Assembly: GCA_009839535.1 (NCBI GenBank)
Contig: VXPN01000137.1
Coordinates: 1-8,446 of the forward strand
Direction of reading: 5' to 3'
From: Boseongicola sp. SB0662_bin_57
GTDB taxonomy: Bacteria > Pseudomonadota > Alphaproteobacteria > Rhodobacterales > Rhodobacteraceae
DNA: 8,446 nt
Made by a program: the position numbers and the translations under genes. Positions 6,329 through 8,446 of this stretch are shown in pieces. Each line of letters begins with the position of its first letter. The stretch's first letter is position 1. Below the pieces are notes generated by a model, which was not told the origin of the DNA, made no database searches, and worked only from the letters and a program-made list of their open reading frames with translations.

Positions 6329-7686
6329 TCCGCGTCTTGCTTCTCGTCGCACTCGTCACGCTCGCTGCCTGCTGGGAGGACGGCCCGTCCGCCAGCCGCG
6401 AGACCAGTCCTGGCGGCATCGAATACACGCTGATTGACCTGCCCGAGCATGAGGACGTGACGATCCACGTCGCCTGGCCGACCGACTGGGCCTATCGACC
6501 CGGGACCAGCAAGGCCGCGCCCGTGACCGGTGCACAGGTCATTCTCGCCGGAGGCGCCGAGGGCCATCCGGCCGGAGAGGTGGTCGAGCGCTTCGCGGAC
6601 CTGGACTCCGAAGGCAACATCCATGTTGCGGTCAACGATCACGTTATCGGGGAACTGACGTTCGAGCGCGACAGGATGGCCGAAACGGTGAAGATCGCCA
6701 ATGCCCACCTGCGCGCCCCGACACTCGAGCAGGCGTGGTTCGAGCGCATTCGGCACGGAATCGCCCAGAACATGGCCGAGGCGCAGGCGCGACACGTCCA
6801 TGCCGGCTTCGACGCGGTTCGCTGGGCCGTGTTCGGAACGCAGCCGTTGCGCAACGCGATGTCACTGGACGAGCCGGGCACGTTCGAGGCCCTGACGCGC
6901 GACGATGTTGCTGCCTGGCATGCCGAGACGTTCACGCGCAGTCCCGACGCCATCGTCGTCGCTGGCGGTATCGATGCGGGAGCGGCGGGAACCGCCCTTG
7001 ACGCACTGTTCGAGGGGTTGCCCGACTCCGGCCGGGAAGTGTCGCGCGAGTCGATGCCGGACTTTGCCCCGCGTCACATGCTTCTGCACCTGCCTTATGC
7101 GGAATCCACGAATCTTGCATTCATCGCGCCCCTGCCGCCGACCCGGCTGGGCGGGGAGCTTGAGGACCTGATCCTCGTCCACGCTCTTGGCGGCGACGAT
7201 CAGAGCGTCCTGTTCGATGCCGTGCGAACCGAATTGCGCGCGACCTACGGGTTCGGCGCCGGGATCGCCAACTACACCCGCGAGCACCGCATCCTGTTCA
7301 TGACCGGCGAGGTGGAGGCGGACAGGCTGGCCGAGGTCGAACGCGTCGTGCGCGCGGCCTATGCAATGTTCCGCGAGTATGGCCCGCAAGGTTCGCTCGC
7401 CGACCGCAAGGCGCCGTTGGAAGCCAGCTTCTCGGAACTTGCTGACTTTGTCGTGGATCAGGCGCGATCGGAGCTGCAGGGCGCCCTTGAAGGACACCCG
7501 CCGGGACGATCGCTTGAACTGGACGACGAACTGGCCGCCGTCACGGAAGAATCTGTGATGGCACGGCTGCGCAAGGACTTTCCTGCGGCTGGCGACTTCA
7601 TCGTGATTGCCGTTTCGCCGGATGCGGATGGCTTGCCGGGCGCCTGCGTGATTCGCGTGCCGCGCGAAGCGGCGGACTGCCCGTGA
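6325..7686 (+). CDS. M16 family non-catalytic partner subunit, predicted lipoprotein
   Basis: The 453-residue product opens with a lipoprotein signal peptide: a hydrophobic core and the lipobox LAAC, with Cys16 the expected lipidated residue. A membrane-attached periplasmic protein is therefore predicted. The N-terminal M16 domain has lost the HxxEH zinc motif; the corresponding region reads AGGAEGHPAGEVVERF (about 75-90). The C-terminal domain keeps the substrate-binding Arg-Tyr pair as Arg301 and Tyr308 in FDAVRTELRATYGFG, the usual spacing of seven. It is thus the complementary half to the upstream catalytic subunit. The start overlaps the preceding stop (ATGA, 6325-6328) and is preceded by GGAGG at 6310-6314, so the two proteins should be made together in near-equal amounts. 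Length is typical for the bacterial two-domain M16B class. No terminator hairpin is obvious after the stop. Confidence 0.92.
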   Translation: MIRVLLLVALVTLAACWEDGPSASRETSPGGIEYTLIDLPEHEDVTIHVAWPTDWAYRPGTSKAAPVTGAQVILAGGAEGHPAGEVVERFADLDSEGNIHVAVNDHVIGELTFERDRMAETVKIANAHLRAPTLEQAWFERIRHGIAQNMAEAQARHVHAGFDAVRWAVFGTQPLRNAMSLDEPGTFEALTRDDVAAWHAETFTRSPDAIVVAGGIDAGAAGTALDALFEGLPDSGREVSRESMPDFAPRHMLLHLPYAESTNLAFIAPLPPTRLGGELEDLILVHALGGDDQSVLFDAVRTELRATYGFGAGIANYTREHRILFMTGEVEADRLAEVERVVRAAYAMFREYGPQGSLADRKAPLEASFSELADFVVDQARSELQGALEGHPPGRSLELDDELAAVTEESVMARLRKDFPAAGDFIVIAVSPDADGLPGACVIRVPREAADCP

Positions 7687-7778
7687 CGGACCGGCACGGC
7701 GGCAGCTCCAAATGAGCATGTTCCGAGGGAATCGAGCGAACGCACGACGCATGGCGACATCAAGGCTCTTGCCCGGTC

Positions 7779-8126
7779 ATGTCAGGCCCGCTTCGAACCG
7801 TGATCGGCATCATTCTGGTCGCCGCCATCCTGGACGAGGTCGTGGCGATCGCGCGGCCGTTCCATGTCGCGCACAAGACAGGAAGCAGCTTGCCCGGCGC
7901 CTGACTTCTGCTGGCGCAGGCCCTGATAGCAATCGCGTTGACGCCATTCGGCGGGATGGCCGTGGACCGTTTCGGCGGAATGCGCATGATCATGATGACA
8001 GCGGTTCCTCAAGCCGCGCTCATGGCACTCCTGGGGGCCGTCGGCACGACGGTCCGGCTCGTGACGGTCACCGTGACTCTGTCGGGTTGTTTCGCATTCT
8101 CCGGACCGGTGCATTCCGCAATTTGA
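7779..8126 (+). pseudogene. Remnant of an MFS transporter, N-terminal third with internal stop
   Basis: One frame runs from the ATG at 7779 to a TGA at 8124-8126 with a single in-frame TGA at 7902-7904. Before it: MSGPLRTVIGIILVAAILDEV, a first membrane helix, and HVAHKTGSSLPGA. After it: LLLAQALIAIALTPFGGMAVD, then RFGGMRMIMM and another hydrophobic segment. The helix-loop motif FGGMAVDRFGGMRM is the characteristic loop between helices 2 and 3 of the major facilitator superfamily (G-x-x-x-D-R-x-G). The internal TGA falls just before helix 2, where a Gly codon GGA (one base away) would be usual. About 116 codons remain of a family normally near 400, and no later helices are found in any frame downstream. 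It is best read as a decayed transporter. The substrate cannot be inferred, and the ribosome site is poor. Confidence 0.6.
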
Positions 8127-8327
8127 AGAGCGGCGGTCGCAGCACGCGGCACGATGCCCGGCGTGCAAGGACGGTGCAGTTCCTCCCGAGGCAGCGTTCT
8201 TGGCCGCTCAGTGCCAAAGGGCCAAGACCTGTCGCGCGCTCCTGCCGGTCGTCGGACTTGCGGCCAGGTGAAAGAGCGTTGGGCGCACGAGGCGACGGGA
8301 AGCGCTGTGCAGCGAGCGATGGGCGAT
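8127..8327. other. No gene seen between MFS remnant and lyase
   Basis: Both strands give only Arg/Ser/Gly-rich open frames without motifs. The missing C-terminal two-thirds of the transporter is not found here. It lies between two converging reading directions, so a terminator would be expected, but I saw no strong hairpin with a T-run. Confidence 0.35.
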
Positions 8328-8446
8328 TCAAGAACTGATCAGTTCGGCCTGTCGCACGATGACTTCGGCCTGTCGGACGCTCGCAATGTCGACGAGCCTT
8401 CCCTTGTACGTGGCAGCACCGGATCCGGAACGTTGCGCCTCTTCCA
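8328..8446 (-). CDS. C-terminal end of a CitE/HpcH-HpaI-type CoA-ester lyase (partial)
   Basis: Minus-strand reading gives 38 residues ending in a stop at 8328-8330; the gene continues beyond the right edge. The fragment contains EEAQRSGSGAATYKGRLVD followed by IASVRQAEVIVRQAELISS. This is the usual C-terminus of citrate-lyase-beta-like and malyl-CoA-lyase-like proteins: a Gly-Ala run, then Y/F-x-G-(K/R)-(L/M)-(V/I)-D as the lid segment, then an amphipathic helix with x-x-(R/K)-Q-A-E. Members cleave or form malyl-CoA, citramalyl-CoA or related thioesters using Mg2+ in the cytoplasm. The active site lies outside the window, so the exact substrate is open. The gene converges on the MFS remnant. 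Confidence 0.72.
   Translation of the reverse strand, partial: EEAQRSGSGAATYKGRLVDIASVRQAEVIVRQAELISS

Noticed and set aside
6862..7752. A 296-codon minus-strand frame over the M16 partner gene
   Set aside because: The plus strand encodes a clear M16 domain with lipobox and R/Y motif; the antisense frame is a GC artefact.
7902..7904. Recoding of the in-frame TGA as selenocysteine or tryptophan in the MFS frame
   Set aside because: TGA is used as a normal stop by neighbouring genes, no selenocysteine insertion element is evident, MFS proteins do not use selenocysteine, and the frame ends early anyway. Decay is simpler.
8343..8375. A 12-base direct repeat (TTCGGCCTGTCG at 8343-8354 and 8364-8375)
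   Set aside because: It encodes the repeated RQAE of the lyase C-terminal helix on the minus strand (VRQAEVIVRQAE), so coding explains it. There are only two copies and no array.

Overview
The window is GC-rich DNA whose real genes have strongly GC-biased third codon positions. The gene types (a CoxM-like FAD subunit, a paired M16 peptidase operon, a CitE/malyl-CoA-lyase-like end) suggest an alphaproteobacterium, perhaps near the Rhodobacterales. That placement is inference from gene content and composition; there is no rRNA or other marker here.

Layout. (1) 21-818: the FAD-binding medium subunit of a xanthine/CO-dehydrogenase-type molybdenum hydroxylase, closed by a clean 9-bp hairpin at 832-855. 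It looks like the last gene of an operon that begins outside the window. (2) 819-1209: no gene seen, but several short perfect inverted repeats. (3) 1210-1542 and 1717-2148: two small plus-strand genes for unrecognised proteins with a shared soluble motif (FGxLxDDxAAFRA) and a C-terminal membrane segment carrying WSxFG. They look like a diverged tandem duplication. (4) about 2268-3029, minus strand: a decayed gene in at least three reading frames, recoverable as one protein when two frameshifts (near 2768 and 2430) are corrected. (5) 3263-3415: a possible 50-residue ORF followed by a hairpin. (6) 3733-4674: an HNH endonuclease with a long charged tail. (7) 4836-7686: a compact operon of a possible 57-residue ORF, a catalytic M16 metallopeptidase and a non-catalytic M16 lipoprotein partner, with both junctions being ATGA overlaps. 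(8) 7779-8126: a remnant of an MFS transporter with an in-frame stop and a lost C-terminus. (9) 8328-8446, minus strand: the C-terminal end of a CitE/HpcH-type CoA-ester lyase running out of the window.

How the parts work together. The best-supported functional unit is the M16 pair: the first protein has the zinc-binding HxxEH and downstream Glu but lacks the substrate-binding R/Y pair, and the second lacks zinc ligands but has R/Y and a lipobox. This is a split heteromeric protease likely held at the membrane facing the periplasm. The stretch 1100-4700 behaves like an accessory region: unknown paralogous small membrane proteins, a decayed gene and a stand-alone HNH nuclease. I saw no CRISPR array, tRNA, rRNA or intact insertion sequence. 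No complete new system can be demonstrated; the small membrane paralogue pair and the possible short ORF coupled to the protease operon are the least explained parts.
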